DNA from: Streptomyces sp. GS7
GTDB lineage: Bacteria > Actinomycetota > Actinomycetes > Streptomycetales > Streptomycetaceae
Direction of reading: 5' to 3'
Assembly: GCF_009834125.1 (NCBI RefSeq)
Contig: NZ_CP047146.1
Coordinates: 1,109,501 to 1,173,500 of the forward strand
Length of the DNA stretch: 64,000 bases
A program made the translations under genes and the position numbers. A model generated the notes under the pieces. The model saw only the letters and a list, made by a program, of their open reading frames with translations. It searched no databases and was not told the origin of the DNA. Shown piece after piece: positions 43,543-53,195 of the stretch (within the stretch, counting starts at the first letter, position 1; each line of letters opens with the position of its first letter).

Positions 43543-45339
43543 GTGACTACCACCACCAGCGCCACCAACAGCCATCACCTGTCCCCGGCCTTCCCGGGCC
43601 GGGCCCCCTGGGGTACCGCGAACAAGCTGCGCGCCTGGCAGCAGGCGGCCATGGACCGGTACATCCAGACCCAGCCGAGAGACTTCCTCGCCGTGGCGAC
43701 GCCCGGCGCCGGCAAGACCACGTTCGCGCTCACCCTCGCCTCGTGGCTGCTGCACCACCACGTCGTGCAGCAGGTGACCGTCGTCGCACCGACCGAGCAC
43801 CTGAAGAAGCAGTGGGCGGAGGCGGCGGCCCGGATCGGGATCAAGCTCGATCCGGAGTACAGCGCGGGGCCGTTGGGCCGGGAGTACCACGGCATCGCGA
43901 TCACCTACGCCGGTGTCGGGGTGCGCCCGATGCTGCACCGCAACCGCATCGAGCAGCGCAAGACGCTGGTCATCCTCGACGAGATCCACCACGCCGGCGA
44001 CTCGAAGTCGTGGGGCGAGGCGTGCCTGGAGGCGTTCGAGCCGGCGACCCGGCGGCTGGCGCTGACCGGTACGCCCTTCCGGTCCGACACCAACCCCATC
44101 CCGTTCGTGTCCTACGAGGAGGGCAACGACGGGATCCGGCGTTCGTCGGCGGACTACACCTACGGCTACGGGAACGCGCTCGCCGACGGCGTCGTCCGGC
44201 CGGTCATCTTCCTCTCCTACAGCGGCAACATGCGCTGGCGCACGAAGGCCGGCGACGAGATCGCGGCGCGGCTCGGCGAGCCGATGACCAAGGACGCCGT
44301 CTCGCAGGCGTGGCGGACCGCGCTGGACCCGCGCGGCGACTGGATGCCCAATGTGCTGCGGGCCGCCGACCGGCGGCTGACCGAGGTCCGCAAGGGCATC
44401 CCGGACGCCGGCGCCCTGGTCATCGCCTCCGACCAGGAGCAGGCCCGCGCGTACGCCAAGCTGATCCGGGAGATCACCGGGCAGGGCGCGACGCTCGTGC
44501 TGTCCGACGACTCCGGCGCCTCGCAGCGCATCGACGACTTCTCGCACTCCGACGACCGCTGGATGGTCGCGGTCCGGATGGTGTCCGAGGGCGTGGACGT
44601 GCCCCGGCTCGCGGTCGGCGTCTACGCCACGACGATCTCCACGCCGCTGTTCTTCGCGCAGGCGGTCGGGCGCTTCGTCCGGTCCCGCAAGCGCGGCGAG
44701 ACCGCGTCGGTCTTCCTGCCCACCGTCCCGATGCTGCTCGGCTTCGCCAACGAGATGGAGGTCGAGCGCGACCACGTCCTGGACAAGCCGAAGAAGGACG
44801 GCGAGGAGGACCCGTACGCCGAGTCCGAGCAGGAGATGGACGAGGCGAACAGGGAGCAGGACGAGGACACCGGCGAGCAGGAGCAGTTCTCGTTCGAGGC
44901 GCTGGAGTCGGAGGCCGTCTTCGACCGGGTCCTCTACGACGGCGCCGAGTTCGGCATGCAGGCGCACGCGGGCAGCGAGGAGGAGCAGGACTACCTCGGC
45001 ATCCCCGGCCTGCTGGAGCCCGACCAGGTGCAGATGCTGCTCCAGAAGCGGCAGGCGCGGCAGATAGCCCACAGCCGGAAGAAGCCGGACGAGGAGGCGG
45101 ATCTGCTGGAGATGCCGGCCGAGCGGCGGCCGGTGGTCACGCACAAGGAGCTGCTGGAGCTGCGCAAGCAGCTCAACACGCTGGTGGGCGCCTATGTCCA
45201 CCAGAGCGGCAAGCCGCACGGGGTGATCCACACCGAGCTGCGCCGGGTGTGCGGCGGGCCGCCGAGCGCCGAGGCGACGGCCGGGCAGCTCAACGAGCGC
45301 ATCAAGAAGGTGCGGGAGTGGGCCACGCGGATGCGCTGA
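43543..45339 (+). CDS. DEAD/DEAH-box helicase
   Basis: A 598-residue superfamily 2 helicase. Motif I ATPGAGKTTFAL, motif II LDEIHHAG (DEIH), motif III LTGTPFRSD and, in the second RecA domain, VSEGVDVPRLAVGVY and QAVGRFVRSRKRG. After the helicase core is an acidic linker (~420-465, glutamate- and aspartate-rich) and a helical C-terminal domain. The layout resembles restriction-type or XPB/RAD25-like translocases of actinomycetes; the substrate is unknown. GTG 43543 (MTTTTSATNSHH) has GGAGA five bases upstream; a TTG at 43510 is possible. Confidence 0.9.
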   Translation: MTTTTSATNSHHLSPAFPGRAPWGTANKLRAWQQAAMDRYIQTQPRDFLAVATPGAGKTTFALTLASWLLHHHVVQQVTVVAPTEHLKKQWAEAAARIGIKLDPEYSAGPLGREYHGIAITYAGVGVRPMLHRNRIEQRKTLVILDEIHHAGDSKSWGEACLEAFEPATRRLALTGTPFRSDTNPIPFVSYEEGNDGIRRSSADYTYGYGNALADGVVRPVIFLSYSGNMRWRTKAGDEIAARLGEPMTKDAVSQAWRTALDPRGDWMPNVLRAADRRLTEVRKGIPDAGALVIASDQEQARAYAKLIREITGQGATLVLSDDSGASQRIDDFSHSDDRWMVAVRMVSEGVDVPRLAVGVYATTISTPLFFAQAVGRFVRSRKRGETASVFLPTVPMLLGFANEMEVERDHVLDKPKKDGEEDPYAESEQEMDEANREQDEDTGEQEQFSFEALESEAVFDRVLYDGAEFGMQAHAGSEEEQDYLGIPGLLEPDQVQMLLQKRQARQIAHSRKKPDEEADLLEMPAERRPVVTHKELLELRKQLNTLVGAYVHQSGKPHGVIHTELRRVCGGPPSAEATAGQLNERIKKVREWATRMR

Positions 45340-45343
45340 GCAC

Positions 45344-45386
45344 GCCCCGCCGGGCCCCGCCGGGCCCCGGCGGGCTCCGGCGGGGC
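45344..45386 (+). terminator. Terminator after the helicase gene
   Basis: GCCCCGCCGG (45344-45353) pairs with CCGGCGGGGC (45377-45386), enclosing smaller GC hairpins. The following bases up to 45679 contain no convincing gene apart from an unsupported 18-codon frame at 45468. Confidence 0.6.
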
Positions 45387-45679
45387 GGGCCGCCCCGCCC
45401 CGCGCTGACGTCACGTCCGGGTAACGGCCAGGCTTCCGCGCGGCGGTCGGGACGGCATACCCCGCGGATGAACAGGGATGTTCCGGGCGCGGAAGCCCGG
45501 ATTCTGGACGGACTCTTCCGCTGAGCGGACCCGCTCGCTACTGTCCCGCTCACGCACACGCCCCGTGGCAGCGCCGCCGCGGACGCAGCCGGTGCTAGCG
45601 GCCGGCGGCTCTTTGCGCGCTGTTCTGGGACGTCAGCGCGCCGCGTACGGACGCCGCCACTCACTCCAGGAGGGGCGTC

Positions 45680-46321
45680 GTGACTGCAGAGACCTCCCAG
45701 ACACTCGACCGGGGACTGCGTGTCCTCAAACTCCTCGCCGAAACCGACCACGGGCTGACCGTGACCGAGCTCTCCCACAAACTCGGCGTCAACCGCACCG
45801 TGGTCTACCGCCTGCTGGCGACGCTGGAGCAGCACGCCCTGGTGCGCCGCGACGCCGGCGGCCGGGCCAGAGTCGGCCTGGGCGTGCTGCGCCTGGGCCG
45901 CCAGGTGCACCCGCTGGTCAGGGAAGCCGCGCTGCCCGCGCTGCGGGCGCTCGCCGAGGACGTCGGCGCCACCGCGCACCTCACCCTCGTCGACGGAACC
46001 GAGGCGCTGGCCGTCGCGGTCGTCGAGCCGACCTGGACCGACTACCACGTCGCCTACCGGGCCGGTTTCCGTCACCCGCTGGACCGCGGAGCCGCCGGGC
46101 GGGCCATCCTCAAGGCTCGCCAGGGCCGGCTGCACGAATCCGGACTCGCCCTGACACACGGGGAGTTGGAGGCCGGTGCGAGCGGTGCCGCGGCGCCGCT
46201 GCTCGGGGTCAGCGGCATCGAGGGCAGCGTGGGCGTGGTGATGCTCGCGGACACCGTCGGCGACCGGGTCGGGCACCGGGTCGTCGAGGCGGCCCGTGAG
46301 GTGGCCGACGCGCTGCGCTGA
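45680..46321 (+). CDS. IclR-family transcriptional regulator
   Basis: A 213-residue regulator. The N-terminal winged helix (TLDRGLRVLKLLAETDHGLTVTELSHKLGVNRTVVYRLLATL) is followed by the IclR effector domain (~75-210), which is slightly short. It controls an unknown target; the genes beside it are a helicase and a protease, neither an obvious catabolic operon. GTG start with CAGGAGGGG upstream. The effector domain contains RAGFRHPLDRGAAGRAIL, the conserved ligand-pocket segment. Confidence 0.92.
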   Translation: MTAETSQTLDRGLRVLKLLAETDHGLTVTELSHKLGVNRTVVYRLLATLEQHALVRRDAGGRARVGLGVLRLGRQVHPLVREAALPALRALAEDVGATAHLTLVDGTEALAVAVVEPTWTDYHVAYRAGFRHPLDRGAAGRAILKARQGRLHESGLALTHGELEAGASGAAAPLLGVSGIEGSVGVVMLADTVGDRVGHRVVEAAREVADALR

Positions 46322-46614
46322 GGCCGCGGAGCCGGCCGGCGGCACGGCACGGGCGCAGGCTACCGGTGCACGCGCCGCCCGCCCCGGCCCGTTACGGCCG
46401 CCCCCGCGCCGCTCGCCCCGGGCCCGTACGGCCGGCCCCGCCCCGGGTGACGATCACGTACCGCATGCCGCGGGCCTGTGTCGCCGCGGTGTGACCCGGT
46501 GCCCGGGCACCGGGCCACACGCCTGCCCGCCTGCCCGCCTGCCCGCCTGCCGATCGGGCGGACGACGGCGGTTTGACGACAGGACCTCACGGGGCCGGTG
46601 GGGCCGGGGTCAAT
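46322..46614. other. Intergenic region with short tandem repeat
   Basis: About 290 bases without a gene. It includes about four copies of an 8-base unit GCCTGCCC at 46521-46551. Nothing else recognised until the promoter of the next gene. Confidence 0.6.
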
Positions 46615-46627
46615 TAGGCTGGCGGGG
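46615..46627 (+). promoter_or_regulatory. -10 box with probable leaderless start
   Basis: TAGGCT at 46615-46620, then six bases and the GTG at 46627. The layout is identical to that of prfB and places the transcript start on the start codon. No ribosome site is present. Confidence 0.5.
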
Positions 46628-47406
46628 TGTCCTCACGCGCCCGCGCCCTGCTGATCTGCACCGCCCTCGTCCTCGCCGTGCTCGTCACCGCGGCGCTCGC
46701 ACCGCTGCCGTACTCGGTCGCGTATCCGGGTATCACGGCCAACGTCCTCGGTGACGACAAGGGCAAGCCGGTGATCACCATCTCCGGCGCCGACACCCGG
46801 GCCACCAGCGGGCAGCTGCGGATGACCTCCATCACGGCGACCGGCCCGGACGCCTCCGTCCACCTGCCGGACATCGTCACGGCGTGGTTCCGGACGGACC
46901 AGGCCGTGATGCCGCGCCAGTCGGTCTACCCGGTGGGCAACAACACCGAGGAGATCGCCGAGCACAACGCGGAGCAGATGAAGCAGTCCCAGGACAGTGC
47001 CACCCAGGCGGCCCTCGGGCAGCTCCACAAGTCGCCGAAGGACGTCAAGGTCACCCTGAGCCTGGCGGACGTCGGCGGGCCCAGCGCCGGCCTGATGTTC
47101 GCCCTCGGGATCATCGACAAGCTCGACGGCGACGGCGCCGGGCACGACCTGACCGGCGGCCGGACCGTCGCCGGGACCGGCACCATCGACGCGGGCGGGT
47201 CGGTCGGCGCGGTCGGCGGCGTCCCGCTCAAGACCCAGGCCGCGCACCGCGACGGCGCCACGGTCTTCCTCGTGCCCCGCCAGGAGTGCACCGACGCCCG
47301 CGCCGAGCTGCCGCGCGGCATGCGGCTGATCCCCATCACCACCCTCGGCGGCGCGGTGGACGCCCTCAAGGCGCTCCGCACCGGCGGCGCCGTCCCCACT
47401 TGCTGA
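46627..47406 (+). CDS. Secreted Lon-type (S16) serine protease
   Basis: A 259-residue protein with one N-terminal membrane helix (LLICTALVLAVLVTAALAPL) and an extracytoplasmic domain. The last ~130 residues form a Lon proteolytic domain: catalytic Ser in GGPSAGLMFALGI and Lys in GGVPLKTQAAHRDGATVFLVP. It lacks an ATPase domain and is shorter than YlbL-type proteins, with little or no PDZ domain recognisable between anchor and protease. It is expected to process envelope proteins. Confidence 0.88.
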   Translation: MSSRARALLICTALVLAVLVTAALAPLPYSVAYPGITANVLGDDKGKPVITISGADTRATSGQLRMTSITATGPDASVHLPDIVTAWFRTDQAVMPRQSVYPVGNNTEEIAEHNAEQMKQSQDSATQAALGQLHKSPKDVKVTLSLADVGGPSAGLMFALGIIDKLDGDGAGHDLTGGRTVAGTGTIDAGGSVGAVGGVPLKTQAAHRDGATVFLVPRQECTDARAELPRGMRLIPITTLGGAVDALKALRTGGAVPTC

Positions 47407-47476
47407 CCGGCGCCCCGGCCGGCCCTCACCCCTCCTCGGTCCTCACCCCTCCTCGGTCCCCGACCCTCCCCGATCC

Positions 47477-48475
47477 TCACCCCACCTTGATGAAGCCCTC
47501 GTCGACCAGCCACTTCTTGGCGACGTCGTGCGGGTCCCTTCCCTCGACGTCCACCTTCCGGTTGAGCGACTGGGCCACGGTGTTGTCCAGCGCCGCGGTC
47601 ACCGGCGCCAGTACCCCGGCGATCTGCGGGTACTTCGCCAGCGCCCTGGCGTTGATCTCCGGCGCCGCGTTGTAGTTCGGGAAGAAGTGCCTGTCGTCGT
47701 CGAGCACGGTCAGGCCCATCACCCTGATCCGCCCGTCGGTGGTGAAGACCTCGCCGAAGGTGCAGGACTTCCCCTGGGACGCCTCGGTGTAGACCACGCC
47801 GCCGGTCATCTTGCGGATGTTGCCGGACGGGATGTCCATGCCGTACGCCCGCGCCATGCCGGGCAGCCCGTCGTTGCGGGTGGCGAACTCGTTCTCCACG
47901 CACAGGGTGACCGCGCCCGGGTCCCGCTTCAGCAGCGCGGCGACGTCGGAGAGGGTGCGGACCCGGTACTTCCTGTTGTTGGCGGCGTTCAGCGCCAGCG
48001 CGTAGGTGTTGTTCAGCCGCGACTGCGGCAGCCACACGATGCCGTTCCTCCGGTCCGCGTCCCGTACGGCCTCCCACTGCTTGTGGACGTCGGGGATCGG
48101 CTTGGTGTGGCCGAGGTGGGTGATCCAGCCGGTGCCGGTGTATTCGTACATGCCGTCCGCGGTGCCGGTGCGCACCGCCTCGCGGGCGCCGATGGTGCCC
48201 TGGATGTTGGTCTTGTCGATGACGGTGGCGCCGGCCGCCTTGAAGACCAGGCCCATGATCTGGCCGAGGATGATGTTCTCGGTGAACTCCTTGGACGTGA
48301 CGGTGAGTTGGGCGCCTTTGAGGGGCAGGCCCCGGCCGACCGTACCGGGCCCGACGTCGTCGGACATCGGGCTGCCGCTGACCAGCCCGCAGCCGGCCGG
48401 CGCGGCCAGCGCCAGCAGCAGCGCGCAGACCGGTGCGAGGGCGCGCCCGCGCCGGTGGGCTCCGCGGCCCGCCAT
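47477..48475 (-). CDS. Osmoprotectant/glycine-betaine ABC substrate-binding lipoprotein
   Basis: A 332-residue OpuAC/OsmX-type receptor. The signal peptide ends in lipobox PAGC (near residue 29). The mature part starts LTVTSKEFTENIILGQIMGLVFKAAG and contains EYTGTGW, typical of quaternary-amine binding proteins. It delivers betaine, choline or carnitine to the permeases upstream. It is the last gene of a four-gene operon; its ATG overlaps the stop of the permease gene. Confidence 0.93.
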   Translation of the reverse strand: MAGRGAHRRGRALAPVCALLLALAAPAGCGLVSGSPMSDDVGPGTVGRGLPLKGAQLTVTSKEFTENIILGQIMGLVFKAAGATVIDKTNIQGTIGAREAVRTGTADGMYEYTGTGWITHLGHTKPIPDVHKQWEAVRDADRRNGIVWLPQSRLNNTYALALNAANNRKYRVRTLSDVAALLKRDPGAVTLCVENEFATRNDGLPGMARAYGMDIPSGNIRKMTGGVVYTEASQGKSCTFGEVFTTDGRIRVMGLTVLDDDRHFFPNYNAAPEINARALAKYPQIAGVLAPVTAALDNTVAQSLNRKVDVEGRDPHDVAKKWLVDEGFIKVG

Positions 48476-49365
48476 CAGGCCGCCACCTCCAGCCCGCGGG
48501 GCCGCAGCAGCAGCTCGGCCAGCGACGCCAGCCATTCGACGAGCAGTGCCAGCGCCACGGTCAGCACCGAGCCCAGGACCAGTACCGGCATCCGCTGGGT
48601 GATGATGCCCGCCGAGATCAGGTCGCCCAGCCCACCGCCCCCGCCGAACGTGGCCAGGGTCGCGGTGCCGACGTTGAGCACCAGCGCGGTCCGCACCCCG
48701 GCCAGGATCAGCGGTACGGCCAGCGGGAGTTCGACCCTGCCCAGGACGCCCATGGGGGACATCCCGATGCCGCGGGCGGCCTCGGTCAGCGTCGGGTCGA
48801 TCCCGCGCAGCCCGGCGATGGTGTTGGCCAGCACCGGCAGCACGGCGTAGATCACCATGCCGGTGATCGCCGAACGGGCGCCGATGCCCAGCCAGATGAC
48901 CAGCAGCACCAGCAGGCCCAGCGCCGGCACCGCCTGCCCCAGGTTGGCGACGGCCATCGCGAACGGGGTGAGCCGGCGCAGCCCGGCACGGGTCAGCGCG
49001 ATGCCCAGCGGGATCGCGATGATCAGCACGAAGAGGGTGGAGACGGCGGTGAGTTCGATGTGCTGGCGCAGCGCGAGCCACACCTTGCCGTTGTCGACCG
49101 CCTGGTGGGCGATGGAGTCCAGCCGGGCGCCGCGGAACCACAGCCAGGTGGCGAGCAGCGCGAGGACCAGGAAGGACGGCATGAACGTCCACTTCTGCCA
49201 GCTGATCCGGCGCTCCCCGCGGGCCGCGGACGGGGTGGGCGCCTCGCCGCACGCCGGCTCCCGGTCCGCCGCCACCTCCTCGTCGTCCTCGGGCGTCGCC
49301 ATCGCGGGCCGCTCGCCGCCCCGCGGCGCCTCCCGGCGTGCCCCGCCGCCGTCGCCCGCCGTCAT
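48475..49365 (-). CDS. Osmoprotectant ABC permease (second)
   Basis: A 296-residue OpuAB-type permease with about six helices after a ~50-residue hydrophilic N-terminus. The EAA-loop is EAARGIGMSPMGVLGRVELPLAVPLILAG. It forms the channel with the other permease of the operon. The start overlaps the ATPase stop by ATGA, and its stop overlaps the next start, so expression is tightly coupled. Confidence 0.93.
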   Translation of the reverse strand: MTAGDGGGARREAPRGGERPAMATPEDDEEVAADREPACGEAPTPSAARGERRISWQKWTFMPSFLVLALLATWLWFRGARLDSIAHQAVDNGKVWLALRQHIELTAVSTLFVLIIAIPLGIALTRAGLRRLTPFAMAVANLGQAVPALGLLVLLVIWLGIGARSAITGMVIYAVLPVLANTIAGLRGIDPTLTEAARGIGMSPMGVLGRVELPLAVPLILAGVRTALVLNVGTATLATFGGGGGLGDLISAGIITQRMPVLVLGSVLTVALALLVEWLASLAELLLRPRGLEVAA

Positions 49366-50675
49366 GCCCGGCCCCCCGGACCGCCCTCGGGTCCGCCCGC
49401 GCCGTCCAGTCCCTCCTGGGCGAGCTGGGTGCGGTGGGCGCGCTGGAGCCGGAGTTCGTGCTGGTGCTCCATGGCGTCCAGGCGGTCCGCCTCCAGCAGT
49501 TCGTGGACGTTGTTCATCAGCGTCTCCATGTCGACCACACCGATGTACTCGCCGCGCCGCCCGGTGACCGCGACCCGGCCCGCGTTGTCGGTCAGCACCG
49601 CCTCCAGCGCGTCCCGCAGCGTGGCGTCCCGGGTGACCGTGTCGGCGACCAGGGTCCCGGCCCGCGCCAGCGACTGCTTGGCCCGCGAGAGGTCGCCGCG
49701 GCGCAGCCACTTGTACGGGCGGCGGTGCCGGTCCAGCAGCAGCACTTCGTTGGTGGCGCCGTCGCGCAGCAGGTCGAAGATCGACTGGAGCGGGTCGTCG
49801 ACCCGGGCGGTGGGGAAGTCGACGACGCCCACGTCCCGGACCCGGGTCAGGTTCAGCCGCTTGAGCGCCGCCCCGGCGCCCACGAACCCGGAGACGAAGT
49901 CGTCCGCCGGGTTGGTCAGGATGGCTTCGGGGGTGTCGAACTGGGCGATGTGCGACCGCTCGCGGAGCACCGCGATCCGGTCGCCGAGCTTGATCGCCTC
50001 GTCGAAGTCGTGGGTGACGAAGACGATGGTCTTGTGCAGTTCGTGCTGGAGCCGGATCAGTTCGTCCTGGAGGTGGTCGCGGGTGATCGGGTCGACCGCG
50101 CCGAACGGCTCGTCCATCAGCAGCACCGGCGGATCGGCGGCCAGCGCCCGCGCCACCCCGACGCGCTGCTGCTGCCCGCCGGAGAGTTGCCGGGGGTAGC
50201 GCCCGTGGAACTCTCCCGGGTCCAGGCCGACCAGGTCGAGCATCTCCTCGACCCGGCTCCTCGTCCGCGCCGCGGACCAGCCGATCATCTTCGGCACGAG
50301 GGCGATGTTCTGCGCGACCGTCATGTGCGGGAACAGGCCGGACGCCTGGATCGCGTAGCCGACCTTGCGGCGCAGCTTGACCGGGTCGATGTCGGTGACG
50401 TCCTCGTCGCCGATCCTGATCCGCCCGGAGGTCGGCTCGATCAGCCGGTTGATCATCTTCAGCGTCGTGGACTTCCCGCAGCCGGACGGCCCGACGAAGA
50501 TCACCGTCTCGCCGGCCCTGATCTCCATACTGACGTTGTCGACGGCCGGTCCCGCGGTGCCCGGATAGACCTTCGTCAGGTTCTCCAGCCGGATGCCGGC
50601 GCCCGCGGTGGCCGGCTTCGCCGCCGTCGGCGCGGCGGTCTCGGCGCTGCTGCCGTTCCCGTACGTCTCAGGCAC
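49362..50675 (-). CDS. Osmoprotectant ABC ATPase with CBS domains
   Basis: A 437-residue ProV/OpuCA-type ATPase. Walker A GPSGCGKST, signature LSGGQQQR, Walker B PVLLMDEPFGAVDPITR, H-loop FVTHDFDEA. A CBS pair in the C-terminal part (~270-400) senses ionic strength or nucleotides in related transporters. Ends in a Gly/Pro-rich tail. It overlaps the upstream permease gene by eight bases. Confidence 0.94.
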   Translation of the reverse strand: MPETYGNGSSAETAAPTAAKPATAGAGIRLENLTKVYPGTAGPAVDNVSMEIRAGETVIFVGPSGCGKSTTLKMINRLIEPTSGRIRIGDEDVTDIDPVKLRRKVGYAIQASGLFPHMTVAQNIALVPKMIGWSAARTRSRVEEMLDLVGLDPGEFHGRYPRQLSGGQQQRVGVARALAADPPVLLMDEPFGAVDPITRDHLQDELIRLQHELHKTIVFVTHDFDEAIKLGDRIAVLRERSHIAQFDTPEAILTNPADDFVSGFVGAGAALKRLNLTRVRDVGVVDFPTARVDDPLQSIFDLLRDGATNEVLLLDRHRRPYKWLRRGDLSRAKQSLARAGTLVADTVTRDATLRDALEAVLTDNAGRVAVTGRRGEYIGVVDMETLMNNVHELLEADRLDAMEHQHELRLQRAHRTQLAQEGLDGAGGPEGGPGGRA

Positions 50676-51315
50676 GGATCCCCCTGGGGATGGTCAGGCG
50701 TCCGATCAGGACGTAGGCGGCGTCGAAGAGGAGGGCCAGGACGGCGATCCCGAGCGTTCCGGAGAGCACCTGGTTGAGCGAGTTGGCGCTGCCCAGCGAG
50801 GCGATGCCGCGGAAGATCTCGTTGCCGAGGCCGGGGCCCGAGGCGAACGCGGCGATGGCCGCGATGCCCATCAGCATCTGGGTGGCGACCCGGATGCCGG
50901 TGAGGATCGGCGGCCAGGCCAGCGGGAGTTCGACGCGGAAGAGCCGGGCGGCGCGCGACATGCCGATGCCCTTGGCCGCGTCGACCAGCGCCGGATCCAC
51001 CCCGCGCAGCCCCACGATGGCGTTCCGCACGACCGGCAGCAGCCCGTACAGCGTCAGCGCGATGACGGTCGGCGCGACGCCGAGGCCGACGATCGGGATC
51101 AGCAGACCGATCAGGGCCAGGGACGGGATGGTCAGGACGGTGGCGGTGGCGGTGGTGGCGAGCGCGCCGGCCCATTCGCTGCGGTAGGTGGCGACGCCGA
51201 GGGCGACGCCCAGCACGGTCGCGATCACCATGCACTGGAAGACCGCGCTGGCGTGCTGGTACGTGTCCGTGAGCAGCTGGGCGTGCCGGCTGCCGACGTA
51301 CTCCCAGAAGCTCAC
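50668..51315 (-). CDS. Osmoprotectant ABC permease (first)
   Basis: A 215-residue OpuBB-type permease of usual length with five to six helices. The EAA-like loop is DAAKGIGMSRAARLFRVELPLAWPPILTG. It is the first gene of the four-gene operon (permease, ATPase, permease, receptor). The 47 bases to the Lrp gene are too few to hold much control sequence, so the operon may partly read through from the Lrp gene. Confidence 0.93.
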   Translation of the reverse strand: MSFWEYVGSRHAQLLTDTYQHASAVFQCMVIATVLGVALGVATYRSEWAGALATTATATVLTIPSLALIGLLIPIVGLGVAPTVIALTLYGLLPVVRNAIVGLRGVDPALVDAAKGIGMSRAARLFRVELPLAWPPILTGIRVATQMLMGIAAIAAFASGPGLGNEIFRGIASLGSANSLNQVLSGTLGIAVLALLFDAAYVLIGRLTIPRGIRA

Positions 51316-51362
51316 CCGTCGCCTCCTCGGTCGCTCGCCCGGTCCGGCCCGCCCGCCGCCGG

Positions 51363-51830
51363 TCAGTCCCCCGCGGCCTGCTGCACCAGCGGGATGATCC
51401 GCAGCGGAACGGGATTTTCCATCACAATCGCCGTCGAAGCCCGCACGATGCCATCAAAGCCCACAACCCGGTCGATCACCCGCTGCAGATCGGCGTTCGA
51501 CCGCGCGACGAGCCTGCACAACATGTCCCCGTGTCCCGTCGTTGTATGCAGCTCCAGCACTTCCGGCACGGTCGCCAAGTGCGCCCGGATGGCACTGCCC
51601 TGGCCCTGCTTGATCTCCAGCGTCGCGAACGCGGTCACCGGATAGCCCAGCGCCGCCGGGTCCACGTCCGGCCCGAAGCCCCTGATCACTCCATTCGACT
51701 GAAGGCGGTCCAGCCGCGCCTGCACCGTCCCGCGGGCCACCCCCAGCCGCCGGGACGCCTCCAGGACGCCGATCCGCGGCTCCCGGGCCAGCAGCTCCAG
51801 CAGGGCCCCGTCCAAATGATCGATCGCCAT
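51363..51830 (-). CDS. Lrp/AsnC-family regulator
   Basis: A 155-residue feast/famine regulator: N-terminal HTH (LDGALLELLAREPRIGVLEASRRLGVARGTVQARLDRLQ) and a C-terminal RAM ligand domain (FATLEIKQG, DMLCRLVARSNADLQRVIDR). It is divergent from hpd, the usual arrangement for an aromatic amino-acid-responsive regulator. The 129-base gap contains two direct repeats (see the operator entry). It probably binds tyrosine, phenylalanine or a keto acid; this is inference. Confidence 0.93.
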   Translation of the reverse strand: MAIDHLDGALLELLAREPRIGVLEASRRLGVARGTVQARLDRLQSNGVIRGFGPDVDPAALGYPVTAFATLEIKQGQGSAIRAHLATVPEVLELHTTTGHGDMLCRLVARSNADLQRVIDRVVGFDGIVRASTAIVMENPVPLRIIPLVQQAAGD

Positions 51831-51860
51831 GGCCGCAGCCTCCGATTTCGATGGTCATGA

Positions 51861-53117
<1,257 letters not shown>

Positions 53118-53143
53118 TCACCGCTGTTGATCACCGCCATCCG

Positions 53144-53177
53144 GTGGGCCGTACACGATCTTCCGTGTACGGCCCAC
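53144..53177 (+). terminator. Terminator after hpd
   Basis: GTGGGCCGTACACG (53144-53157) pairs perfectly with CGTGTACGGCCCAC (53164-53177). It lies 19 bases before the start of the next gene, so that gene's ribosome site is just outside the stem. Confidence 0.85.
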
Positions 53178-53195
53178 GGGTGCGAAGGTGAAGCC

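Noticed and set aside
45468..45524. 18-codon frame MNRDVPGAEARILDGLFR between helicase and IclR genes
   Set aside because: No ribosome site and no independent promoter; may be chance.
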